Notes: generated from the letters alone by a model not told the origin. Counted from the first letter of the stretch, positions 1 to 5,507 are shown. The stretch is DNA of 5,507 nt from an uncultured Clostridia bacterium (GCA_947625955.1 CANQQH010000073.1:1-5507); one strand, 5' to 3'. Made by a program: numbers and translations.

Positions 1-83
1 ATAAACTAGACCAAGAAAACTCGTCGAAGTTTGAGCGCTACTTTCAAAAGGTTGCGGACGAAACAACACTTTATAATTTCTAA
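1..83 (+). CDS. C-terminal end of an unidentified upstream gene (partial)
   Basis: Reading from base 3, an open frame runs in from the left edge and stops at TAA 81-83, giving about 26 residues that end in ERYFQKVADETTLYNF. The other two plus-strand frames hit stops within the first 35 bases. The residue mix (Glu, Lys, Phe, Tyr, Gln) looks like a helical C-terminus of a soluble protein, and codon use resembles the genes that follow. The stop lies only 23 bases before the galE start, so the two are probably in one operon. The fragment is too short to assign a family; a chance open frame of this length is possible. Confidence 0.5.
   Translation, partial: KLDQENSSKFERYFQKVADETTLYNF
72..77 (+). 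promoter_or_regulatory. Possible -10 box for galE
   Basis: A perfect TATAAT hexamer lies 29 bases before the galE start, a usual distance for a short leader. No good -35 box stands 16-18 bases upstream; the nearest, TTGCGG at 52-57, is only 14 bases away. The box also falls inside the last codons of the preceding open frame. It may be a weak internal promoter or chance in A/T-rich DNA. Confidence 0.28.
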
Positions 84-106
84 TTTAATAAAAAAGGAGA
101 TAAAAA

Positions 107-1120
107 ATGAGAATTTTGGTGACCGGAGGTGCGGGGTATATCGGCTCGCACACATGCGTTGAACTGCTGCAAAACGGCTACGACGTTGTGACGCTGGATA
201 ACTACTCAAACTCATCAGCTGAGAGTTTGAATCGTGTTGAGAAAATTACAGGCAAGAAAGTGAAAAAGTATGAGGGAGACGTGCGCGATAGAGCCATCCT
301 TGAAAAGATTTTCAGCAAGAACAAGATTGACTGGGTCATCCACTTCGCTGGGTTGAAGGCGGTTGGGGAGTCTTGCAAAAAGCCGATTGAATACTACAAT
401 AACAACATTGTTGGAACACTTGTTTTGCTTGATGAAATGCGAAAACATGGTTGCAAAAGAATTGTATTTTCTTCATCGGCAACCGTGTATGGCACGCCAG
501 AGAAGTTGCCTCTTGACGAGCAAAGCAAAGTTGGCGGAACAACAAACCCATACGGCACTAGCAAGTATATTCAAGAGTTGATTTTGAAAGATTTGTATGC
601 GTCTGACTCGGCTTGGACGATAGTGCTTTTGAGATACTTCAATCCTATTGGCGCGCATGAAAGCGGCTTGATTGGTGAAGACCCAAAAGGCATTCCAAAC
701 AACCTTCTGCCATACATCGCGAAAGTTGCGATTGGTGAGCTAAAAGAAGTTGGTGTGTTTGGAAACGACTACCCAACGCCAGACGGAACGGGCGTGCGCG
801 ACTATATTCACGTTGTTGACCTTGCGAAAGGACATGTTGCGGCGATCAACAAACTTGGTGACGCTGGCATCTATACCTACAATCTCGGCACTGGAAAAGG
901 TTACAGCGTTCTTGAAGTGCTTCATGCGTTTGAAAAAGCGTGCGGACACAAATTGCCATACTCCATAAAACCACGACGAGACGGCGACATCGCTGAATGC
1001 TATGCAAACACCGCCAAAGCCAAGGCCGAACTTGGCTGGGAAGCGGAACTTGGCATTGACGAAATGTGTGCTTCGCTTTGGAACTGGCAAAAGAAAAACC
1101 CAAATGGGTATAGGAAATAA
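107..1120 (+). CDS. galE: UDP-glucose 4-epimerase
   Basis: This cytoplasmic enzyme interconverts UDP-galactose and UDP-glucose using tightly bound NAD, serving the Leloir pathway and supplying UDP-galactose for surface glycans. The 337 residues match the family's full length. An N-terminal Rossmann fold carries the dinucleotide loop TGGAGYIG (residues 6-13), with Asp31-Asn32 at the end of strand 2 for the adenosine ribose. The catalytic set of extended short-chain dehydrogenases is present: Ser124 in SSSATVYG, Tyr149 and Lys153 in PYGTSK, at the same numbers as in E. coli GalE. RYFNPIGAH and the GVRDYIHVVDLA segment are typical of the substrate-binding half. AAGGAG at 94-99 lies 7 bases before the ATG and fixes the start. 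No galK or galT is visible nearby, so a glycan-precursor role is as likely as galactose catabolism. The preceding open frame ends 23 bases upstream and a GNAT gene follows 28 bases downstream, suggesting an operon. Confidence 0.97.
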   Translation: MRILVTGGAGYIGSHTCVELLQNGYDVVTLDNYSNSSAESLNRVEKITGKKVKKYEGDVRDRAILEKIFSKNKIDWVIHFAGLKAVGESCKKPIEYYNNNIVGTLVLLDEMRKHGCKRIVFSSSATVYGTPEKLPLDEQSKVGGTTNPYGTSKYIQELILKDLYASDSAWTIVLLRYFNPIGAHESGLIGEDPKGIPNNLLPYIAKVAIGELKEVGVFGNDYPTPDGTGVRDYIHVVDLAKGHVAAINKLGDAGIYTYNLGTGKGYSVLEVLHAFEKACGHKLPYSIKPRRDGDIAECYANTAKAKAELGWEAELGIDEMCASLWNWQKKNPNGYRK

Positions 1121-1139
1121 AACAACTTGAATTTTGTTT

Positions 1140-1144
1140 GAGGA
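1140..1144 (+). promoter_or_regulatory. Ribosome binding site that sets the acetyltransferase start
   Basis: GAGGA lies 4 bases before the ATG at 1149. The frame is also open from a TTG at 1134, but that codon has no Shine-Dalgarno sequence in front of it. The next in-frame ATG at 1164 is less well placed. Confidence 0.6.
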
Positions 1145-1148
1145 AAAT

Positions 1149-1598
1149 ATGGAAGTTGAGATAATGCTTGCAACCAAACCCGAAAGCGCTGAGATTGAGA
1201 AGCTAAGCCAAAAGTTTGCAGACGAAAAATGCTGCAATAATATCATTGCCGACACAAAGGAATTTTTTGCTGAAAGGAACGTGTTTGTTGCAATTTGTAA
1301 GAACCAGATTGTTGGCTATTGCTATGGAGATATTGGCGAGGAGAAAAACAAAAGGTCGTTCGCAGAGGCTGGCGATAAATATTACGAACTTGAAGAAATC
1401 TATGTTTTGCCAGAATTTAGAAGCAATAAAATCGGCAAAAAATTATATGATGTTTGTGAGGCTTATGCTTTGAAAGAGGGCTGCAAAACAATAAGGCTCA
1501 ATGCGGTTTCCAAGAACTATCAGCAACTTTTGAAATTCTATATTGATGACCTTGGAATGGATTTTATAAGTGCGTTTTTGGTGAAGAAAATAAAATGA
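1149..1598 (+). CDS. GNAT-family N-acetyltransferase
   Basis: The predicted protein of 149 residues belongs to the Gcn5-related acetyltransferases, which move an acetyl group from acetyl-CoA to an amine. The core motif is clear: strand 4 ELEEIYVLPEFR (residues 80-91) runs into the acetyl-CoA pyrophosphate loop RSNKIGKKL (91-99), a close match to the R-x-x-x-I-G-x-x-L pattern. Motif B follows as NYQQLLKFYIDDLGM (123-137), with the usual Phe-Tyr and Leu-Gly pair. The N-terminal helices (about 10-43), which choose the acceptor, are Lys/Glu rich and not diagnostic. The substrate cannot be told from sequence; small amines, an antibiotic or a protein N-terminus are all possible. The gene starts 28 bases after galE and is followed by a terminator-like hairpin, so it probably ends the galE transcript. 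Start chosen at 1149 because of GAGGA at 1140-1144; a TTG start at 1134 would add five residues. Confidence 0.88.
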   Translation: MEVEIMLATKPESAEIEKLSQKFADEKCCNNIIADTKEFFAERNVFVAICKNQIVGYCYGDIGEEKNKRSFAEAGDKYYELEEIYVLPEFRSNKIGKKLYDVCEAYALKEGCKTIRLNAVSKNYQQLLKFYIDDLGMDFISAFLVKKIK

Positions 1599-1602
1599 GT
1601 GC

Positions 1603-1625
1603 AGGGCGGAATGCCTCGCCTTTTT
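1603..1625 (+). terminator. Possible rho-independent terminator after the acetyltransferase
   Basis: GGCG (1605-1608) pairs with CGCC (1617-1620) around an 8-base loop. The stem can be extended by a G-T wobble and an A-T pair, and five T follow at 1621-1625. It starts 5 bases after the acetyltransferase stop, as expected for the end of the galE-acetyltransferase unit. The stem is short, so termination may be partial. CGCC can also pair downstream with AGGCG (1635-1639), which would break this hairpin. Confidence 0.5.
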
Positions 1626-1647
1626 GTGTTTGAGAGGCGCAAACATT

Positions 1648-1675
1648 TTGCGTTTGATGTTTTGTGTGGTAAACT
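1648..1675 (+). promoter_or_regulatory. Possible promoter for the cytidine deaminase gene
   Basis: TAAACT (1670-1675) is preceded by TG one base upstream, forming an extended -10 element (TGgTAAACT). TTGCGT (1648-1653) sits 16 bases further upstream as a weak -35. Transcription would start near 1682, just before the ribosome binding site. The match is imperfect, and the call rests partly on the terminator-like hairpin upstream making a separate promoter necessary. Confidence 0.3.
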
Positions 1676-1683
1676 GGGCGTGT

Positions 1684-1689
1684 GAGGAG
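1684..1689 (+). promoter_or_regulatory. Ribosome binding site that sets the deaminase start
   Basis: GAGGAG lies 6 bases before the ATG at 1696. The reading frame is open further upstream to about 1624, which would add 24 residues, but those would be read through the hairpin region and have no comparable Shine-Dalgarno sequence. The family homology also begins after 1696. Confidence 0.75.
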
Positions 1690-1695
1690 ATATCT

Positions 1696-2136
1696 ATGGA
1701 CAAGTGGCAAGAAATGAAAAATGAAATTGACAAGCATTATAAAAATGTTGGAGTACATACTGAATGGTCGCCGTTCGTTACTGGCAATGAAGTTGTGGCG
1801 GCGGTTGAGGATGAGAACGGTAAGATTTGGACGGGCATAAATATCGAAACGGCGTGCGGGGTTGTTTGCCTTTGCGCTGAGCGCGTTGCACTACTGAAAA
1901 TGGTGACCGAATCGAACACGGTTGTTGTGAAAAGACTCTTGGCATATGACGAACTTTTGCCAAAGAAAGAACTAAACAACTGGGCACCATGTGGAGCGTG
2001 CAGAGAGTTTTTGATGCAGCTTTCAAACAAGAATAAGGATTGCGAAATCCTGACAGATTGGGAAACAAAAGAAACGATAAAACTCAGCGAACTTATACCT
2101 AATTGGTGGGACGAAGAGAGATTTGATAAAAAATAG
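1696..2136 (+). CDS. Cytidine deaminase (zinc-dependent, CDA fold)
   Basis: This enzyme hydrolyses the amino group of cytidine or deoxycytidine to give uridine or deoxyuridine, a pyrimidine salvage step in the cytoplasm. All zinc-site residues are visible in the 146-residue product: Cys60-Ala-Glu62 (metal ligand and proton-shuttling glutamate) and Pro98-Cys99-Gly-Ala-Cys102 (two more ligands). Asn49-x-Glu51-x-Ala53 matches the nucleoside ribose-binding N-x-E-x-A segment of tetrameric deaminases. The C-terminal LIPNWW segment (133-138) is typical, from memory, of a Firmicutes subfamily in which cytidine and blasticidin-S deaminases are hard to separate by sequence, so the exact substrate is open. 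That is why I give no gene symbol, although cdd would be the usual one. It has its own spacers on both sides (97 and 128 bases), so it may be a single-gene unit. Confidence 0.9.
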   Translation: MDKWQEMKNEIDKHYKNVGVHTEWSPFVTGNEVVAAVEDENGKIWTGINIETACGVVCLCAERVALLKMVTESNTVVVKRLLAYDELLPKKELNNWAPCGACREFLMQLSNKNKDCEILTDWETKETIKLSELIPNWWDEERFDKK

Positions 2137-2202
2137 TGCCGCAACAAAAAAACACAAAATAGCACCATTATATGTGTAAAAAGTGCTTCAAAACACTAAA
2201 AA

Positions 2203-2231
2203 TAGCAAAATAAATCAAAATTTACGATAAT
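2203..2231 (+). promoter_or_regulatory. Weak candidate promoter for the phosphatase gene
   Basis: GATAAT (2226-2231) matches five of six positions of a -10 box. TAGCAA (2203-2208) lies 17 bases upstream but matches only three of six -35 positions. The spacer is very A/T rich, so chance matches are likely. The rest of 2137-2264 shows only weak inverted repeats (AGCAC 2161-2165 with GTGCT 2183-2187) and no convincing terminator for the deaminase gene. Confidence 0.22.
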
Positions 2232-2252
2232 TTATTTTTTGCAAAATATATT

Positions 2253-2258
2253 AAGGAG
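2253..2258 (+). promoter_or_regulatory. Ribosome binding site that sets the phosphatase start
   Basis: AAGGAG lies 6 bases before the ATG at 2265. The conserved phosphatase domain itself begins at an in-frame ATG at 2334 (MNVYLVRHGE), but that ATG has only A/T-rich sequence in front and no Shine-Dalgarno. The upstream start is therefore preferred. Confidence 0.8.
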
Positions 2259-2264
2259 AAGAGT

Positions 2265-3005
2265 ATGTATTATAGGTATGAGAACACTGACATACTAAAA
2301 AGGGCGAAGTCACCATTTGAAATTTTTGATAATATGAATGTATATTTGGTTCGCCATGGCGAGTCGGTTTCAAACGCGCTTCAAAAGAGACTAAAAGAAG
2401 ATGGCAAGATTCTTGACGAGGACCAAAAGCTTGAAGATGCAAAAATCACTTTGACAGAAAAGGGTATTTGGGAATCGAAGGAAGTTGGCGAGAAGCTTGC
2501 AAAACATCTAAACTTGAATAGCAAAGAAATGAAGAAAACTTTGGTTTTGGTTTCGCCTTATGAGAGAGCAAGAGAGACTTTTGAAAATGCCAATGAATTT
2601 ATGAAGTTTGATTTTGAAGATGACAATGTTTTTGTTCTCAACGATTTGAGGGAGCAATCCTATGGTGCATTCAGCATGATAGATAAATCCATAAAGCGCA
2701 AGAACTACGGCAATATCTATGACGAGTGTCAAAGAAGTACGCTGTCTTTTTTCAAGCCACAGCTTCTTGGTGAGTCGCCAGCCGATGTTGCGTCGAGGCT
2801 GGATAGTGTTATCACTTTCATTGAAAAATTTAATGCAAAATCGCCAATAAAAAATGTTGTTGTTTTTGCGCATCGAAATGTCAACAAATGTATGCTCATG
2901 AAGATCTTGAATCTGCCAGCTGAATTTTATGATGACTTCGACCAAAGCAAAAACGCACACGTAATATGCGTTGAAAAGGGTAAATTCAAGGAAATTGATT
3001 TCTAA
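2265..3005 (+). CDS. Histidine phosphatase family protein (phosphoglycerate-mutase-like)
   Basis: The 246-residue product belongs to branch 1 of the histidine phosphatase superfamily, which forms a phosphohistidine intermediate. The full catalytic set can be read: Arg30-His31-Gly-Glu (nucleophile His31), Arg101 in SPYERARET, Glu130 in LREQ (likely acid/base), and His203 in FAHRN. The LREQ-x-x-G-x-F segment (128-136) and the later GESPADVASRLD (169-180) recall broad-specificity phosphatases more than true glycolytic mutases, so hydrolysis of a phosphate ester is more likely than mutase activity; the substrate is unknown. The second histidine is followed by Arg-Asn instead of the common Gly. 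Residues 1-23 precede the normal domain start and look like an added polar N-terminal segment. No signal peptide is seen, so it is probably cytoplasmic. A strong terminator follows 2 bases after the stop, making this the last gene of the plus-strand run. Confidence 0.88.
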   Translation: MYYRYENTDILKRAKSPFEIFDNMNVYLVRHGESVSNALQKRLKEDGKILDEDQKLEDAKITLTEKGIWESKEVGEKLAKHLNLNSKEMKKTLVLVSPYERARETFENANEFMKFDFEDDNVFVLNDLREQSYGAFSMIDKSIKRKNYGNIYDECQRSTLSFFKPQLLGESPADVASRLDSVITFIEKFNAKSPIKNVVVFAHRNVNKCMLMKILNLPAEFYDDFDQSKNAHVICVEKGKFKEIDF

Positions 3006-3007
3006 GG

Positions 3008-3037
3008 AAAAAGGATACAAAGAGTGTATCCTTTTTT
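3008..3037 (+). terminator. Strong bidirectional rho-independent terminator
   Basis: A perfect 12-bp stem pairs AAAAAGGATACA (3008-3019) with TGTATCCTTTTT (3025-3036) around the loop AAGAG, and one more T follows. Because the A run on one arm is a T run on the opposite strand, the same hairpin can end transcription from both sides. It lies between the convergent phosphatase and TspO genes, touching neither: the phosphatase stop ends at 3005 and the TspO stop begins at 3039. Confidence 0.92.
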
Positions 3038-3038
3038 G

Positions 3039-3821
3039 CTACATGACATTGAGAATGGTTGTTCCCAAACTTAGATAAAGCGCGTAGAGAAGCCACAGGG
3101 TGTAGACCGTGAAGATGATTCCAGAGGCAAGGTTTGCGCGATAGTAGCGATAGGTGACAACGATTGAGGTGACAACAACGAGCGTAAGCCAAATGCAAGA
3201 GAAGATGAGCCAGTTGAAAGTGAAGTAGAAGAGGGGCCACATGAAGTTGAAGAACAGATGAACCCCATACCAGGCGATGTCGGTCTTTCGCTTCTTGCCG
3301 TCACCAACGCTGAGAAATGCAATATATGCTGCAATGCCAATTGAGATATAGAGAATTGTCCAAACAACTGGGAATAACCAATCAGGCGGATAGGCAGGTG
3401 GTTTTGTGTAGGATTCGTCAAGAGGGCCTCCAAGAAGTGTTGCGATGATGCCAACAACAATAGTGCCGCCGATAACACCAAGCGCAATCAGCCCGTGGCG
3501 CGTTTTTGTTTTTTGCGTTTGCGGATGCTGAGTTGTTGTTTTTGAACCTGACGGCTGAGTTGTTATTCGCTTTTCGGGCTCTTGTTTTTCTTGCTCGACT
3601 TTTGGCTTTATTGTTTCAGTCTTAGTCTCAGTTATGGTCTTTGTGTTCGGGTTATTAATGGTGGTGGACGGAGAGGAAATGTTTTCTGTCTCAACAACTT
3701 TTTCCTTTTCAATATCTTGCTTTTTTGATTGAACACTACTGCCTTTTGTTGCGCCTTTAACGCTGCCCTTTCTTTGATATGGCTTGCTGTTTTTTGAATT
3801 TTTGTTATTTTTTGAACTCAT
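3039..3821 (-). CDS. TspO/MBR family membrane protein with long hydrophilic N-terminal tail
   Basis: The C-terminal part is a TspO (tryptophan-rich sensory protein, peripheral benzodiazepine receptor) domain, a five-helix membrane fold known to bind porphyrins and other hydrophobic ligands. Hallmarks are KPPAYPPDWLFPVVWTILY (residues 140-158), LFFNFMWPLFYF (189-200) and a last helix YTLWLLYALYLSLGTTILN (240-258). Hydrophobic segments lie near 111-130, 148-170, 183-203, 204-225 and 231-256. Typical TspO proteins have about 155-160 residues; this one has 260 because residues 1-108 form a Lys/Thr/Ser/Glu/Gln-rich stretch with KNNKNSKNSK near the start and TKTITETKTET at 60-70, probably disordered and strongly charged. 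No signal peptide precedes it. The start is supported by GAGGT (plus-strand bases 3827-3831) 5 bases before the ATG. It is transcribed alone, convergent with the phosphatase gene and divergent from the ABC-F gene. I see no convincing promoter, only a TATAAA on the minus strand at 3878-3873 without a -35. Function beyond the family is unknown. Confidence 0.9.
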   Translation of the reverse strand: MSSKNNKNSKNSKPYQRKGSVKGATKGSSVQSKKQDIEKEKVVETENISSPSTTINNPNTKTITETKTETIKPKVEQEKQEPEKRITTQPSGSKTTTQHPQTQKTKTRHGLIALGVIGGTIVVGIIATLLGGPLDESYTKPPAYPPDWLFPVVWTILYISIGIAAYIAFLSVGDGKKRKTDIAWYGVHLFFNFMWPLFYFTFNWLIFSCIWLTLVVVTSIVVTYRYYRANLASGIIFTVYTLWLLYALYLSLGTTILNVM

Positions 3822-4030
3822 ATTCGACCTCGATTCGTTTATTTGATTTGATTATGACCTGCAGCTAGAATTTTTATACATCAGTTGCTATTTTATTTTT
3901 CTTGTTTATTTGCTAGTTTTGGAGCGGAATTTCACTATTAGCGAGGGCTATTTTGCGTTTTTTTGAAAGTGTTTGTTTTTGAAGATTTGTTTTGATATGT
4001 TCCGGTGCCGCAAATGTTTGTGCGGTTTGA

Positions 4031-4059
4031 TTGACAAAAAGTGGGCTTTATTGTATATT
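4031..4059 (+). promoter_or_regulatory. Near-consensus sigma-A promoter for the ABC-F gene
   Basis: TTGACA (4031-4036, perfect -35) and TATATT (4054-4059, five of six for -10) are separated by exactly 17 bases. Transcription should begin near 4066, leaving a leader of about 18 bases that holds only the ribosome binding site AAGGAG (4073-4078). A 5-bp inverted repeat, CCGCA (4008-4012) and TGCGG (4021-4025), lies 5 bases before the -35. The rest of the divergent spacer back to 3832 is T-rich on this strand with no gene I can support. Confidence 0.88.
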
Positions 4060-4083
4060 ATTTCTTAGTTTTAAGGAGATGCT

Positions 4084-5507
4084 ATGATAACTGTTAATAA
4101 TGTAAGATTGCAATTTGGTGGCAGGGTGCTTTTTGACGAAGTTAACTTGAAATTCACAAAGGGTAACTGCTATGGTATTATTGGTGCGAACGGGGCTGGA
4201 AAGTCCACTTTTTTGAAACTTTTGAGCGGAGTTATTGAACCAAGTAGTGGTGAGATTGTTATTGAAAAAGGCAAGAGGCTGAGTGTTTTGGAGCAAAACC
4301 AAAACGCCTATGATGACTATACCGTGCTTGACACCGTTATAATGGGTCATGAAAGGCTTGTTAGGATCATGCAAGAAAAGGACGCGCTCTATGCCAAGCC
4401 AGACTTTAACGACGAGGACGGCCTCAGAGCTGCGGAGCTTGAAAACGAGTTTATGGAGCTCAACGGCTGGGAAGCTGAGGGCGAGGCGCAAACGCTTTTG
4501 CAAGACCTTGGTGTTCCAAGTGATTTGTTCTATTCAAAGATGGGCGATGTTGACCCAAAACTCAAAGTCAAGGTTTTGCTTGCAAAGGCGCTTTTCAAAA
4601 ATCCTGACATCTTGATTCTCGACGAGCCAACAAACAACCTCGACGTTAGAACTGTAAACTGGCTTGAAAACTTCTTGCTCGACTTTGAGAACACAGTCAT
4701 TGTTGTTTCGCACAACAGGTATTTTCTCAATAAGATTTGCACGCACATTTGCGATGTTGACTTTGGAAAGATCAGCATGTATATTGGCAACTACGATTTC
4801 TGGTATGAAACAAGTCAGCTTCTTGCAAGGCAGGCAAAGGAGCAAAACAAAAAAGCTGAGCAAAGAGCAAAAGAGCTCCAAGAATTTATTGCAAGGTTCT
4901 CGGCGAACGCGTCAAAGAGCAAGCAGGCAACAAGCAGAAAGAAGGAACTTGAACGCCTTGAATTTGTTGATATCAAGCCGTCTTCAAGGAAGTATCCTTA
5001 CATTGATTTCAGACCTGAGCGCGAAGTTGGTAATGATATTTTGAGAGTTGACGGAATAACGAAAAAAGGCTTCTTTGAAAATGTCAGCTTCACGGTTAAC
5101 AAAAACGACAAGATTGCCTTCCTTTGCGACAAGGCGAACGTTATCACCATGCTTTTCAAATGCCTAATTGGCGAAGAGGTGCTTGACGGTGGCTCGTTTA
5201 AGTGGGGCACGACCGTTTCGGTTTCATATCTGCCTGAAAACAATGAGGAGTATTTCAAGGATTGCGATTTATCGCTCGTTGATTGGCTCGCGCAATACTC
5301 AAAAGAAAAGGACGAAACCTACCTTCGCTCGTGGCTTGGCAGGATGTTGTTTACGGGTGAAGAAGGCATGAAGAAAGCCAAAGTCATCAGCGGTGGTGAG
5401 AGGGTGAGATGTATGCTCGCTCGCGCAATGCTCAAAGCCGGCAACGTTTTGATACTCGATGAGCCTACAAACCACCTTGACCTTGAAAGCATAACCGCGC
5501 TCAACAA
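4084..5507 (+). CDS. ykpA: ABC-F family ATPase, YkpA/YbiT type (C-terminus beyond window)
   Basis: ABC-F proteins have two ATPase domains joined by a linker and no membrane part; they act on the ribosome near the E site, some as translation factors and some as antibiotic-protection proteins. The visible 474 codons resemble Bacillus YkpA along their length as I remember it, a family of roughly 540 residues, so about 65 are missing. Domain 1: Walker A GANGAGKST (34-42), Q-loop Gln71, Walker B with LILDEPTNNLD (177-187), switch His210. Its signature is abnormal, GDVDPKLKVKV (154-164) instead of an LSGG-type motif. The linker (about 240-315) has the typical ARFSANASKSKQATSRKK. Domain 2 (from about 319) has a good signature ISGGERVR (435-442) and Walker B LILDEPTNHLD (456-466), but its Walker A position reads FLCDKANVITMLFK (346-359), with Ile354 for the lysine and the glycines gone. 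AAGGAG 5 bases before the ATG and a strong promoter fix the start. No attenuator leader is seen, favouring a housekeeping role. Confidence 0.93.
   Translation, partial: MITVNNVRLQFGGRVLFDEVNLKFTKGNCYGIIGANGAGKSTFLKLLSGVIEPSSGEIVIEKGKRLSVLEQNQNAYDDYTVLDTVIMGHERLVRIMQEKDALYAKPDFNDEDGLRAAELENEFMELNGWEAEGEAQTLLQDLGVPSDLFYSKMGDVDPKLKVKVLLAKALFKNPDILILDEPTNNLDVRTVNWLENFLLDFENTVIVVSHNRYFLNKICTHICDVDFGKISMYIGNYDFWYETSQLLARQAKEQNKKAEQRAKELQEFIARFSANASKSKQATSRKKELERLEFVDIKPSSRKYPYIDFRPEREVGNDILRVDGITKKGFFENVSFTVNKNDKIAFLCDKANVITMLFKCLIGEEVLDGGSFKWGTTVSVSYLPENNEEYFKDCDLSLVDWLAQYSKEKDETYLRSWLGRMLFTGEEGMKKAKVISGGERVRCMLARAMLKAGNVLILDEPTNHLDLESITALN

Noticed and set aside
740..1255. Open frame of 171 codons on the minus strand, opposite the end of galE and the start of the acetyltransferase gene
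   Set aside because: It lies antisense to two well-supported genes, crosses the gap between them and shows no family motif. It is a by-product of the codon use on the plus strand.
1737..2168. Minus-strand open frame of 143 codons opposite the cytidine deaminase gene
   Set aside because: It is antisense to an intact deaminase with all zinc-site residues. Its Ser/Phe-rich product shows no recognisable domain.
3071..3487. Open frame of 138 codons on the minus strand inside the TspO gene
   Set aside because: It is in another frame of the same strand as the TspO domain, which carries clear family motifs. Its Ser/Leu-rich product is a frame-shadow.
3997..4068. Small open frame of 23 codons with a Cys-rich start (MFRCRKCLCG), suggesting a tiny zinc-binding or leader peptide
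   Set aside because: It has no ribosome binding site, and it runs straight through the -35 and -10 boxes of the ABC-F promoter, so most transcripts would begin at its very end.
4048..4881. Minus-strand open frames (4048-4503 and 4534-4881) opposite the ABC-F gene
   Set aside because: The plus-strand frame through this region has a promoter, a ribosome binding site and ABC motifs along its whole length. The minus-strand products resemble nothing and lack good ribosome binding sites.
1..5507. Possibility of a defence island, mobile element or new multi-gene system
   Set aside because: All complete genes fall into known, mostly housekeeping families with similar base composition. No transposase, integrase, long repeats or array is present, and gene spacing does not suggest a dedicated cassette.

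Overview
The window looks like chromosomal DNA from a low-GC Gram-positive bacterium (Bacillota, most likely a clostridial or related gut lineage). The reasons are strong AAGGAG-type ribosome binding sites close before most starts, A/T-rich spacers, an ABC-F protein that reads closely like Bacillus YkpA, and a cytidine deaminase of the Firmicutes type ending in a Leu-Ile-Pro-x-Trp-Trp tail. TGA is used as a stop and tryptophan is TGG, so the code is standard. I see no tRNA, rRNA, CRISPR array, transposon or phage gene. The lineage is inferred from remembered family features, not from a database search.

Layout, left to right. The first 83 bases are the C-terminal end of an unidentified plus-strand gene. 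Next come galE (107-1120, UDP-glucose 4-epimerase) and a GNAT acetyltransferase (1149-1598), closely spaced and probably co-transcribed, ending at a modest terminator-like hairpin (1603-1625). A cytidine deaminase (1696-2136) and a histidine-phosphatase-family protein (2265-3005) follow on the same strand, each with its own spacer and ribosome binding site. A strong 12-bp terminator hairpin (3008-3037) separates these from a minus-strand gene (3039-3821) for a TspO/MBR membrane protein with an unusual hydrophilic N-terminal tail of about 108 residues. A divergent spacer of 262 bases then leads to a near-consensus promoter (4031-4059) and an ABC-F ATPase of the YkpA/YbiT type (4084 to the window end, C-terminus cut off).

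The genes do not form one pathway. They cover sugar-nucleotide metabolism (galE), pyrimidine salvage (deaminase), small-molecule acetylation, phosphate-ester hydrolysis, a membrane tryptophan-rich sensory protein and a ribosome-associated ATPase: an ordinary housekeeping stretch. The points most worth a second look are the ABC-F protein, in which one of the two composite ATP sites appears lost on both faces; the long tail on TspO; and a set of mutually exclusive hairpins in the spacer before the cytidine deaminase. I do not see a clear new multi-gene system here.
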